Source of the DNA: Phycisphaerales bacterium
GTDB lineage: Bacteria; Planctomycetota; Phycisphaerae; Phycisphaerales; SM1A02
NCBI GenBank assembly: GCA_028278245.1
Contig: JANQEQ010000055.1
Location: 23,238-87,237, forward strand
Reading direction: 5' to 3'
DNA length: 64,000 bases
Part shown: positions 57,006 through 64,000 of the stretch, piece by piece
Numbering within the stretch: position 1 is the first letter of the stretch
How the letters are laid out: the number at the start of each line of letters is the position of its first letter
Translations under genes and position numbers: made by a program
Notes under the pieces: model-generated
Databases searched by the model: none
What the model was told of the DNA's origin: nothing
The model's input: the letters and a program-made list of their open reading frames with translations, nothing else

Positions 57006-57470
57006 ATGGTTGAATCTGAAGAAAATCCGCATCAATTCGAATTTGACTTGGATAAAGGTATCCAAGACCAAGTGATACAGGCAATGGAAAATAGCCCTCA
57101 CTTGCCTCTTGAGAAAGGTGTAGGTCCACCAAACAGTGGAGTGTATGCACTCTACTACAATGGTGAATTAGTTTACATTGGAAAAGCATCAAAGGGTACA
57201 ACCAAGAGCAAGCGCACTCTTCGCAGCCGATTGAATGAACATGCCACGAAAATCAGTAAACGGAAAAACATCACTCCTGAAGAAATGAAATGCCGCTACC
57301 TTACGTTTGAAAGTGAATGGTGGGTGTTTGCGGCAGAGTTTGCTTTGATCACACATTACGAACCGGAATGGAATACTTCCGGTTTTGGTAGTAAGACTCC
57401 AGGTAAAGGACGCCCCGGAACACATCGTGTGAGTACTTGGGATCAGCAATTTCCCCAGAGAGGTAACTGA
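57006..57470 (+). CDS. Eco29kI-like GIY-YIG restriction endonuclease
   Basis: A 154-residue nuclease. GVYALYYNGELVYIGKA (residues 45-61) is the GIY-YIG core, with Arg72/75, His79, Glu111 and Asn123 (in EPEWN) fitting the catalytic set. The ending GFGSKTPGKGRPG and the following TWD are typical of the Eco29kI family, whose type member cuts CCGCGG. It is shorter than Eco29kI (about 210 residues), lacking part of the N-terminal region, so its specificity may differ. It faces a DNA methyltransferase gene, the two 3' ends overlapping by 28 nt, so they likely form a restriction-modification pair. Confidence 0.8.
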   Translation: MVESEENPHQFEFDLDKGIQDQVIQAMENSPHLPLEKGVGPPNSGVYALYYNGELVYIGKASKGTTKSKRTLRSRLNEHATKISKRKNITPEEMKCRYLTFESEWWVFAAEFALITHYEPEWNTSGFGSKTPGKGRPGTHRVSTWDQQFPQRGN

Positions 57471-58165
57471 GATTGCTGCACTCTTTCACAACTATTCCCA
57501 TTACGACAGATGATCCAGAAGCAATGCCTCTTTCGTGCGTGATGAGCTGTTTTCCACCTATTTGACACCATCGGACCTTTACGGATCTTTACGATCAAGT
57601 CGCAAACGGTGAATCCTGCATCTTCAGCCATTCGCATAAAATCGCAGTGTGCCCATCGGGATCGGTGGTTGTTTACCATATCTGTGATCTTGGCAAGTAA
57701 CAGGCCTTCTGGCTTCAATACCCGTTTTGCCTGTTGTAGAAATGGTGGATAAAGATAACTCAGTGTCCATCCATGTTGTTTGCCGCATTCGACCGTCGCG
57801 CCAAAATCGACATCAAATCGTTTGACACTCTTATCTCGGCCTTGGGGTCCAACATGCGGTGGATCGTACACGACGACGCCGAATCTGTTTGCTCTTACCC
57901 CTTTCATTACACGATTATCAGCGAGTATGTCCGGGTTATATTTAGGATCAATGTCCATTGAAACGACGCGACGATTTGATCCACGCCAGATGCGCCCCAC
58001 ATTGTAGGTTGCGTCGAGAATCGGGCTCGGTTTGATAGACGGGTAGAATGTAAGCATCACATCGAGTAATTCAGCATCACTTCCTTCCCAGACACTGCTG
58101 ATCGCTCGGTATGGAGTTCCATTGTCCGCTACCTGCCCGTTGAGATGTCCTTTTTTTACTGTCAC
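57443..58165 (-). CDS. DNA methyltransferase (N4-cytosine/N6-adenine type), partner of the Eco29kI-like nuclease
   Basis: A 240-residue SAM-dependent methyltransferase. VVVYDPPH is the catalytic (D/N/S)PP(Y/F/H) motif of amino-methyltransferases, PSPILDATYNVG resembles the SAM-binding motif I, and LKPEGLLLAKI and ARKRHCFWIICR fit later motifs. This class differs from M.Eco29kI, a C5-cytosine enzyme, so the pairing would be a non-standard combination. GTG 58165 has GGAGGT 6 nt upstream, which decides the start over 58201. The gene is convergent with the nuclease. Confidence 0.75.
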   Translation of the reverse strand: MTVKKGHLNGQVADNGTPYRAISSVWEGSDAELLDVMLTFYPSIKPSPILDATYNVGRIWRGSNRRVVSMDIDPKYNPDILADNRVMKGVRANRFGVVVYDPPHVGPQGRDKSVKRFDVDFGATVECGKQHGWTLSYLYPPFLQQAKRVLKPEGLLLAKITDMVNNHRSRWAHCDFMRMAEDAGFTVCDLIVKIRKGPMVSNRWKTAHHARKRHCFWIICRNGNSCERVQQSQLPLWGNC

Positions 58166-58293
58166 AATAATACCTCCACAACACATCCAGTACGTCATCA
58201 CAAGTATACCAATATTGATTCACTATGCCCAGGAGGACAAGACGAACAGGTTGCATTGCTTATTAGCCGTCTTTCATGATCGTGATGGCTCTA

Positions 58294-60729
58294 TTACTGA
58301 TTCTCTGAGTTTATGGTACCCGCCTGTTCGAGGCGCTGACGCAACAGTTCGCGCTGCTCGTCCGTGAGTTGCTTGAGTGGATCCAGGACGAAATTGGCAT
58401 CGGCATCAAGCACATGTTGATAAGCCTCTGCTGCCAAGCGACGCCGGTCGGACCCCCACAGGAGATCGCCCAACCGGTGCCAGGCGGTGATGCCGTGGGG
58501 ATCGCGCTGCGTGAGTTGCCAGGCATAAGCCAGCGCGCGATCCCAGTATTCAGTTTCACCGGTCAATTCCGCCAGTGCTTGGTAGAGCCACGTGGCCAAT
58601 CCCATCGCGCGCGACGAACCGTGCTCTTCAACTGCCTGATCTGCAAGAGAGGCAGCCTTGAGCAAAAGTTCCATTCTTTGGAGTGAAGGTTGCTTACGAG
58701 CTGCTCGTTCATATTGCTTAGTTGCGGCTATGAGCGGATCGGGATTACTGTCGTGTGCCTGATAAGCCTGTTCAAGAAAGGTACCCGCTTCGATGCGTTG
58801 TTGTGACTGGGCGGCAAAGAGAAATTGATCGAGTTGGTTATTTTGTGATGTTGAGAAAGATTGATTTGGATTTGAACGGCTTGGCCAATCCAACTCACGC
58901 AACATATTAGGTTCGACTTCAAGTTCCACCAAAGCAATGAGTAATTGATTCGCTGCCTCCAAACGAAATACAGGATCAGTATCCTGAGCGAGGGTAGATC
59001 GTGCCTGGTTGGCACGCGCAAACGGCCAGAGCTTTTCCGCTGCGTTGATGGTCAACGATTCCTGCTTTGTTGCCGGCCAGGCACCGGTTATCACAACCCA
59101 ACCTGCAACCAGCCAGATCAGAACGCCAGCACCGATTCCCACTGAACGGGATCCACACGGGTGAACACCTCCGGCCAGTCCCAGCAGACACATTGCCCAG
59201 ACGCACGATCCCGGCTGGGTGAAGGTCATTTCAATCTGGCTGTGTGTAAGCAGGATGATGACCGCAACTACAATCGTGGTTCGCACAATGATTTCCGGCG
59301 CGCGCCTGATGATGTAAGCCAGCAGCATCGCCAGGATGACATAACCGATCGCGCCGAAGAATCGCACACTCCCGCTTAGAATATCAAGGATCTGCCACTC
59401 GCACAGAATTGCCGGCATAATTCCCATTCCCAGGACAACCAGAATTCCCACGATCAATTGTCGGGCGATCGGTTCGTTTACTCCATTGGGCGGAGAGTTC
59501 ATCGCAGGTGAATATCTACCCGTGCGCCAAAGCAGAAGAACGACCAGTGCAATCCACGCCAGCCCGCTGACTCCCAGCGTGCAGAGCCAATCGACAAAGA
59601 CCGAATGAGCGCTGGCCACCTCTTCCGGGTTCCGCGGGTTCCGATGAGGCATGTACGCATCCTGAAAACCATCCGCGCCCACCCCGAGTAGGGGGTGATC
59701 CGACATGATCTCCATGGAACTGACCAGGTAGTGATAGCGGAACAGAAGACTCTTCTCACCGGCAAAACCCTCCGGCAAAACTGCTCCTCGAAACACCACA
59801 CCTCCCAATGCCAGCACGATAAATCCAATGGCAACCAACGGCGCGAATCGAGCGAGCATCGGTTTCCAAAGTAATAATCCAAGCAGCATTGCACCGACGA
59901 TGCCGACAAGAATCGCACCTTTGGAGCCGGTCATAATCAGCGCAGCAATTGAAATTAACGCGAGGATGAACATCGCACCGCTCCACCCGCTTTCCAGTCT
60001 CTTTCGCCAGGCACTAACCGCCAGGCCGATCCCGAACAGGAATCCCACGGCCATGAACGAACCGTAAATGTTGGTGGTGAGAAACCACGCGGTGGGTTGT
60101 CGTTGTTTCAGTCGGCGTTCAAAGATCTGTGCTGCGGGTGAGTCCGCATCCCAACCCTTATCCGCCAGGATCTCTGCCTGCCTCGCTTCAAATTGCTCGA
60201 TGTTCTCTTCAAACTCGTAGGTTACGTTGGCAGCACCCCGAATTAATAATGGTGCAAGGACCGCCAACAGCAACACGGTGAGCACCATCCAGCGCTTGCG
60301 CTCCCGCGCCAAGTGTGTGACCGTTACACAAGCGAGTATTCCAGCCAACCACGTTACGCCGCGGGAGAGATCGCCTGCATCATCCCAACCATGCCAGAGC
60401 ACGATCGGAACGGGTATCAGGGCCAGCAACACCACTCCCACGCGGACTCCCTGCCCGCTTCGAGCACATCCGAAGAGTCCCAGGCCGCAGAAAAACAGCA
60501 GCAGCACATCCAGCCACATACTTCCTGCGGGTCCCAATCCACCAAAGCGAAATGGATCGAGTACCGGATCCACATCAAACACAACCTGGTCGGTGAATGC
60601 GATCAGACAGCGCATCACGGCAATGGCTGCGATACCGTACATGCTTATGTCGCAAAGATATTCGCCTCCGGATTGCTGACTTCCCCGGCTGTGCGTGTGG
60701 GGGGGGGGAGCATTGCTTGGCGCACTCAC
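58294..60729 (-). CDS. O-antigen ligase/polymerase-like membrane protein with C-terminal helical repeats
   Basis: An 811-residue protein. Residues ~30-500 hold about twelve hydrophobic helices and a large periplasmic loop around DHPLLGVGADGFQDAYMPHRNPRNPEEVASAHSVFVDWL, the O-antigen ligase (Wzy_C/WaaL) signature. The last ~220 residues are TPR-like (YERAARKQPSLQRMELLLKAASLADQAV). It probably joins or polymerises lipid-linked polysaccharide. The GTG at 60729 overlaps the stop of the upstream transferase (GTGA), so the longer frame from 60831 is rejected. Ten consecutive C in codons 8-11 make the reading frame vulnerable to slippage; an in-frame ATG at 60642, past the tract, could be an alternative start. 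Confidence 0.82.
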   Translation of the reverse strand: MSAPSNAPPPHTHSRGSQQSGGEYLCDISMYGIAAIAVMRCLIAFTDQVVFDVDPVLDPFRFGGLGPAGSMWLDVLLLFFCGLGLFGCARSGQGVRVGVVLLALIPVPIVLWHGWDDAGDLSRGVTWLAGILACVTVTHLARERKRWMVLTVLLLAVLAPLLIRGAANVTYEFEENIEQFEARQAEILADKGWDADSPAAQIFERRLKQRQPTAWFLTTNIYGSFMAVGFLFGIGLAVSAWRKRLESGWSGAMFILALISIAALIMTGSKGAILVGIVGAMLLGLLLWKPMLARFAPLVAIGFIVLALGGVVFRGAVLPEGFAGEKSLLFRYHYLVSSMEIMSDHPLLGVGADGFQDAYMPHRNPRNPEEVASAHSVFVDWLCTLGVSGLAWIALVVLLLWRTGRYSPAMNSPPNGVNEPIARQLIVGILVVLGMGIMPAILCEWQILDILSGSVRFFGAIGYVILAMLLAYIIRRAPEIIVRTTIVVAVIILLTHSQIEMTFTQPGSCVWAMCLLGLAGGVHPCGSRSVGIGAGVLIWLVAGWVVITGAWPATKQESLTINAAEKLWPFARANQARSTLAQDTDPVFRLEAANQLLIALVELEVEPNMLRELDWPSRSNPNQSFSTSQNNQLDQFLFAAQSQQRIEAGTFLEQAYQAHDSNPDPLIAATKQYERAARKQPSLQRMELLLKAASLADQAVEEHGSSRAMGLATWLYQALAELTGETEYWDRALAYAWQLTQRDPHGITAWHRLGDLLWGSDRRRLAAEAYQHVLDADANFVLDPLKQLTDEQRELLRQRLEQAGTINSENQ
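60695..60708 (+). repeat. GTGT-G10 microrepeat at the start of the O-antigen-ligase-like gene
   Basis: Ten G after GTGT on the plus strand, the longest homopolymer found in the window. On the coding (minus) strand it is C10 and encodes Pro-Pro-Pro near residue 8. Confidence 0.9.
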
Positions 60730-61883
60730 GAGGAACGCTCCCCGGGCGAGCTGTGACGACTCGCGTGCTCCAGAAGCACGATCACCATGAGCAGCAACAT
60801 CGTTTGCACACCTACGAGAATCGCCTGCCACGGTTCCAGTCGTCCCAGCGAAATTCCGCCCAGCCCGGCCAAGGCCGTCACGCCCCAGATGACGATCACC
60901 GCTCCCCGTTTTGTCAGGCCGCGCTGCACGAGTCGATGCGAGAAGTGCTGCTGGTCTCCCACAAACGGACTATTACCCTGAAAGATTCTGATCAATGTCA
61001 CCGTGATAAAATCGTAAAGTGGAACGGCCAGCACCACGATCGGCATGAACAATCCATACCACGCTGTCCCCAGCGCGTAATCAGTTTGCGCGGGATTGTA
61101 AAACGTCGTGCGCGCCGTCAACACCGCCAGGATGAATCCCACGACGAGCGAACCGCCGTCCCCCATGAAGATTTTCGCCGGCGGAAAGTTGAACATAAGA
61201 AACGCGATGAGACTTCCCACCAGCAGCGCCAACGTCCCGGCAATGAACCATTGCGCGTTGACCAATGTAGCAGCCATAAAAAGTGATGCAGCAATGGCGC
61301 TGACCCCCCCGGCCAATCCATCCATGTTGTCAAGAAAATTGATCGCATTGGTGATCGCCACGATCCAGAGGATCGTCACCAGAATGCTGGGAATCGTCCC
61401 CAGCAGCTCCAGCAGACGCACATCAAACCAGATCGTCATCACTGCTGCGGCAATGATCTGTACGATCAACTTAGGCCAGGCGGACAGGCTCTTGCGGTCA
61501 TCGATCAATCCGATGATGTGCAGGGCGCTGATCCCCAATACCAACGCAAGAGCGGTGGGGGTACTTTTCCGGATTCGCTCCAGATAAAACAGGGGATCAT
61601 CATCATCGGCTTTGAGCAATGGGATCATATCGATCCACCGTTGCGGTTCGATCAGCCACACGGCCGCCAGGCCCAGCAGAAGCGGAGCGACCACCGCCCA
61701 GAAGATCCCGATCCCGCCGATGTTGGGTATTGGCCGCAGAACCTGCTTGACGTGCCCGGTTGATCCTGCTGAATCCAGCGCCCCCAGCCTGTGCCCGGCG
61801 CGGACCATCAGCCACGACATCGGCAGACTGATACAGAATCCCACTAACACCAGACCCAGAACCGGCCAAATCATGTCAGGCAT
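60726..61883 (-). CDS. WecA/TagO/MraY-family undecaprenyl-phosphate sugar-1-phosphate transferase
   Basis: A 385-residue polytopic transferase that links a sugar-1-phosphate (often GlcNAc-1-P) to undecaprenyl phosphate, the first step of polysaccharide assembly. Conserved parts are HIIGLIDDRKSL, NAINFLDNMDGLAGG, IFMGDGGS and GDQQHFSHRLVQRGLT, which fit the WecA/TagO branch more than MraY. It is translationally coupled to the O-antigen-ligase-like gene by a GTGA overlap, so the two form a polysaccharide operon. A seven-C run lies within the gene (61304-61310). Confidence 0.9.
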   Translation of the reverse strand: MPDMIWPVLGLVLVGFCISLPMSWLMVRAGHRLGALDSAGSTGHVKQVLRPIPNIGGIGIFWAVVAPLLLGLAAVWLIEPQRWIDMIPLLKADDDDPLFYLERIRKSTPTALALVLGISALHIIGLIDDRKSLSAWPKLIVQIIAAAVMTIWFDVRLLELLGTIPSILVTILWIVAITNAINFLDNMDGLAGGVSAIAASLFMAATLVNAQWFIAGTLALLVGSLIAFLMFNFPPAKIFMGDGGSLVVGFILAVLTARTTFYNPAQTDYALGTAWYGLFMPIVVLAVPLYDFITVTLIRIFQGNSPFVGDQQHFSHRLVQRGLTKRGAVIVIWGVTALAGLGGISLGRLEPWQAILVGVQTMLLLMVIVLLEHASRHSSPGERSS

Positions 61884-61991
61884 GGTACCGCCATCGGTGA
61901 ATTACCGCGCTTTGCGACGCTTTCTGAGGAAAAAAGACATGCAGGGTTGCTACACTTCCTGCCTCAAAAAGGTTCGATAGGTTTGATCACC

Positions 61992-62582
61992 ATGAAATCT
62001 CTCACCGTCTACTGCTCCTCCTCCACTCGTCTTGATCCCGATTTCCATGAGCCGGCCAAGATCGTCGGCCGGGAGCTTGCCCGGCGCGGCATCACCCTCG
62101 TCTACGGTGGAGGCGGCATCGGCCTCATGGGGGAAGTCGCCCGTACCATCCACGAACATGGTGGCCACATCGTCGGCGTCATCACCCACACGCTCAACGA
62201 TAAGGAACGCGGCTACGTACAGAGCGATGAGTACCTCGTCGTCGACACCATGCAGCAGCGCAAGAAGCAGATGATGGAGCGCGGCGACGGCTTTCTCATC
62301 CTGCCCGGCGGTGTCGGCACCTACGAAGAGTTCTTCGAAGTCCTTGCCGCCCGCATCGTCGGCGAACACACCAAGCCCATCGGTATCGTCAACAGCCACG
62401 GCTACTTCGATCCGCTCATAGACATGATGCACCACGGCATCGAACATCAATTCATCAAGGAAGCGGTGCTCCACGAACTGCTGCACATTGATCAGGATCC
62501 CGTGAAGGTGATTGACGCCTTGGCCGGTGCGGAACGCAATGGTCTGGATAAGGAACGCTTCATGCCCATGGGGCGGAAGTGA
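61992..62582 (+). CDS. LOG-family protein (TIGR00730), cytokinin riboside monophosphate phosphoribohydrolase-like
   Basis: A 196-residue Rossmann-fold protein with VYGGGGIGLMGEVA and the nucleotide-binding PGGVGTYEEFFE motif (PGGxGTxxE). LOG enzymes cleave ribose-5-phosphate from nucleoside monophosphates. ATG 61992 begins MKSLTVYCSSS, the family-typical start. It is divergent from the polysaccharide operon and upstream of lpxI. Confidence 0.9.
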   Translation: MKSLTVYCSSSTRLDPDFHEPAKIVGRELARRGITLVYGGGGIGLMGEVARTIHEHGGHIVGVITHTLNDKERGYVQSDEYLVVDTMQQRKKQMMERGDGFLILPGGVGTYEEFFEVLAARIVGEHTKPIGIVNSHGYFDPLIDMMHHGIEHQFIKEAVLHELLHIDQDPVKVIDALAGAERNGLDKERFMPMGRK

Positions 62583-62658
62583 AAGAGATCCGTTCTCCCA
62601 ACAAACAAAGCAAGCAACGATCATGCCGGGTACACTGGTGACAGCGTGAGGTGAACAC

Positions 62659-63498
62659 GTGCCGCAGGCTTCAAACAATCTCGGACTCATTGCCGGCCAG
62701 GGGCAGTTGCCTTTGATTGTTGCGCGAGGGATGAAACAGGCGGGCAAGTCGGTATGTGCGGTGGGATTGCGGGACCAGTTTGATGCCCAGTTGCCGCCCT
62801 TGTGCGATCAGTTTCACAGTGCGGGCGTGTTCCAGATCGGCCGGTGGATTCGACTGCTGCGCAGGAGCGGGGTGGAGCAGGCGGTGATGGTGGGGCGGGT
62901 GGCGAAAATCCGCATGCATGATCCCCTGCGGCTGATTCGACAACTCCCCGATTGGCGCGCCGTCAACATCTGGTACCGTCGTCTGCGGCACGATCGGCGG
63001 AATGCCGCGTTGCTTGCAGCCGTAGCTGATGAACTTCAATCAAGCGGGATCACTCTCATCGACTCCACCACCTACATTCCCGATCATCTGGCGGACCCGG
63101 GGCCCATGGGTTCGATCACTCCCTCCCCGCAACAGCAGGATGACATCGACTTTGCCTGGCCGCTGCTGGAGAAGATGGTTCAGTTGCACATCGGCCAATC
63201 GATTGCCGTGCGCGAGCGCGATGTGATTGCGGTCGAAGCGGTGGAGGGGACCGACGGCATGATCAAACGCGCCGGCGAGCTGTGCAAGGCCAAAGGGTGG
63301 ACCTTGCTCAAAACGGCTGCGCAAGATCACGACATGCGCGCGGATGTACCGACAATCGGCCTGGAAACAGTAGAACTCGTGGCGGCCCACGGCGGGCGCT
63401 GTATCGCCGTCGGCACCAGCCGTGTGATTCTGATTGATAAACCGAAAGTGCTTGAAACGGCAGATCGATTGAAGGTCGCAATTGTCGGAGTGGGGTGA
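62659..63498 (+). CDS. lpxI: LpxI-type UDP-2,3-diacylglucosamine pyrophosphatase
   Basis: A 279-residue DUF1009/LpxI protein: LGLIAGQGQLPLIVARG at the N-terminus, GVEQAVMVGRVAKIRM, the AVADELQSSGITLIDST segment, and the catalytic C-terminal region with EAVEGTDGMIKRAG and DVPTIGLETVE. It removes UMP in lipid A synthesis in place of LpxH. This supports a lipid A-type outer membrane. A terminator follows. Confidence 0.93.
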   Translation: MPQASNNLGLIAGQGQLPLIVARGMKQAGKSVCAVGLRDQFDAQLPPLCDQFHSAGVFQIGRWIRLLRRSGVEQAVMVGRVAKIRMHDPLRLIRQLPDWRAVNIWYRRLRHDRRNAALLAAVADELQSSGITLIDSTTYIPDHLADPGPMGSITPSPQQQDDIDFAWPLLEKMVQLHIGQSIAVRERDVIAVEAVEGTDGMIKRAGELCKAKGWTLLKTAAQDHDMRADVPTIGLETVELVAAHGGRCIAVGTSRVILIDKPKVLETADRLKVAIVGVG

Positions 63499-63523
63499 TT
63501 ATTGTTAACTCGCAACTGAAACT

Positions 63524-63553
63524 CTGCGACTCGTTGAGTCGCAGTTATTTTTT
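63524..63553 (+). terminator. Rho-independent terminator after lpxI
   Basis: CTGCGACTC pairs perfectly with GAGTCGCAG across a GTT loop and is followed by TTATTTTTT. Confidence 0.88.
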
Positions 63554-63577
63554 AATGATGCGATTCATCTTCAATAG

Positions 63578-63598
63578 CCGCGACATAACATGTCGCGG
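63578..63598 (+). other. Second perfect hairpin between the lpxI terminator and the last gene
   Basis: CCGCGACAT pairs with ATGTCGCGG (9 bp) across an AAC loop, 42 nt before the GTG of the next gene. It has no T-run. It may fold in the leader of the methyltransferase mRNA or be a protein site. Confidence 0.5.
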
Positions 63599-63640
63599 AG
63601 GGGTGAGCACTTTTACGTACGCACGTGTTACCATGTTGTT

Positions 63641-64000
63641 GTGAAACCAGATCCCACATTACGCCAATTTGTGTCCCGGGCGGGTCTGAAGCTCGCTCAT
63701 GCATTGGTCGAGTTCAAGATTGACGTGACGGGATTCATTTGCGCAGACTTCGGTTGCAACATCGGAGGTTTTACGGATTGTCTTCTCCAGCGCGGGGCGA
63801 AGCGGGTCTTTGCCATCGACACCGGCTACGGCACACTTGATTACAAGCTCCGCATCGATGAGCGGATCACCGTCATGGAGCGGACCAACGCCCTGCACGT
63901 GGAACCGGTGGAGCAGGTGGATCTGGTTACGATTGATCTGGCCTGGACGCAGCAGCGTCTCTCCATCCCCGCGGCCCTCAACTGGCTCACCCCCCCCACC
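63641..64000 (+). CDS. TlyA/FtsJ-like RNA methyltransferase, cut by the window edge
   Basis: The first 120 residues are present. FVSRAGLKLAHAL, then ADFGCNIGGFTDCLL (SAM-binding motif I), RVFAIDTGYGTLDYKLR and ERTNALHV fit the TlyA/rRNA methyltransferase family. The N-terminal S4 RNA-binding domain found in TlyA is missing, so it is a shortened member. The GTG start has no clear ribosome-binding site. The frame stays open to the end of the window. A C8 run occurs at 63990-63997. Confidence 0.75.
   Translation, partial: MKPDPTLRQFVSRAGLKLAHALVEFKIDVTGFICADFGCNIGGFTDCLLQRGAKRVFAIDTGYGTLDYKLRIDERITVMERTNALHVEPVEQVDLVTIDLAWTQQRLSIPAALNWLTPPT

Noticed and set aside
1..64000. CRISPR array or insertion sequence
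   Set aside because: No regularly spaced direct repeats and no transposase-like frame were seen; the only direct repeats are the ycfL duplication, the REP-like pair and the G-run microrepeats.

Overview
The window looks like chromosomal DNA of a planctomycete, most likely of the Phycisphaerae type. The inference rests on gene content: a FliM flagellar switch protein, Lol/LpxI/TonB-ExbD outer-membrane genes, a ThiF-like enzyme with a C-terminal extension I associate with planctomycetes, duplicated GroEL, and large secreted proteins without familiar names. Many genes lack a strong Shine-Dalgarno site and use GTG starts. No rRNA, tRNA or CRISPR array was seen.

Layout. 0-9.7 kb (+ strand): a ThiF/MoeB-like E1 enzyme, two tandem paralogous ~840-residue secreted proteins, then a lipoprotein cluster of two LpoB-like proteins, a COG3014-like protein and a YcfL-like protein. 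9.7-17.5 kb: an accessory region with an FRG-domain gene bounded by a duplicated 3' end of ycfL, a Fic/XRE toxin-antitoxin-like pair with a palindromic operator, a DUF2089 gene with a small membrane protein, an AIM24-like protein, a GT-C glycosyltransferase, and a retron-type reverse transcriptase fused to a trypsin-like protease. A 141-nt candidate msr-msd RNA sits directly in front of the reverse transcriptase gene. 17.5-32 kb: a MacB-type permease, RNase R, small exported proteins, then a chaperone block (groEL2, groES, groEL1, dnaJ, grpE, fmdB) and clpC. 32-44 kb: lolCD, NAD(P)HX epimerase, a family 2 glycosyltransferase, surE, and a gyrA-STAS-exbD-tonB run. 43-54.7 kb (- strand): the nusA-infB-rbfA translation operon behind a long leader, extended by an HhH-GPD-like protein, a giant TPR lipoprotein, yebC and acylphosphatase, plus an isolated fliM. 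55-64 kb: a DsbD-type reductase, a convergent Eco29kI-like nuclease and methyltransferase pair, an O-antigen-ligase-like gene coupled to a WecA/MraY-like transferase, a LOG protein, lpxI, and a truncated TlyA/FtsJ-like methyltransferase at the right edge.

How it fits together. Most genes are housekeeping (protein folding, translation, topoisomerase) or envelope functions (lipoprotein sorting, lipid A, peptidoglycan-synthase activators, polysaccharide). The most novel part is the accessory region around 9.7-17.5 kb, above all the retron with a fused protease, which has the form of a tripartite anti-phage system in one cassette. A second signal is a dispersed microrepeat, GTGT followed by seven or more G, at nine sites on both strands. 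It is often in or beside surface-related genes and includes a ten-base homopolymer near the start of the O-antigen-ligase-like gene.
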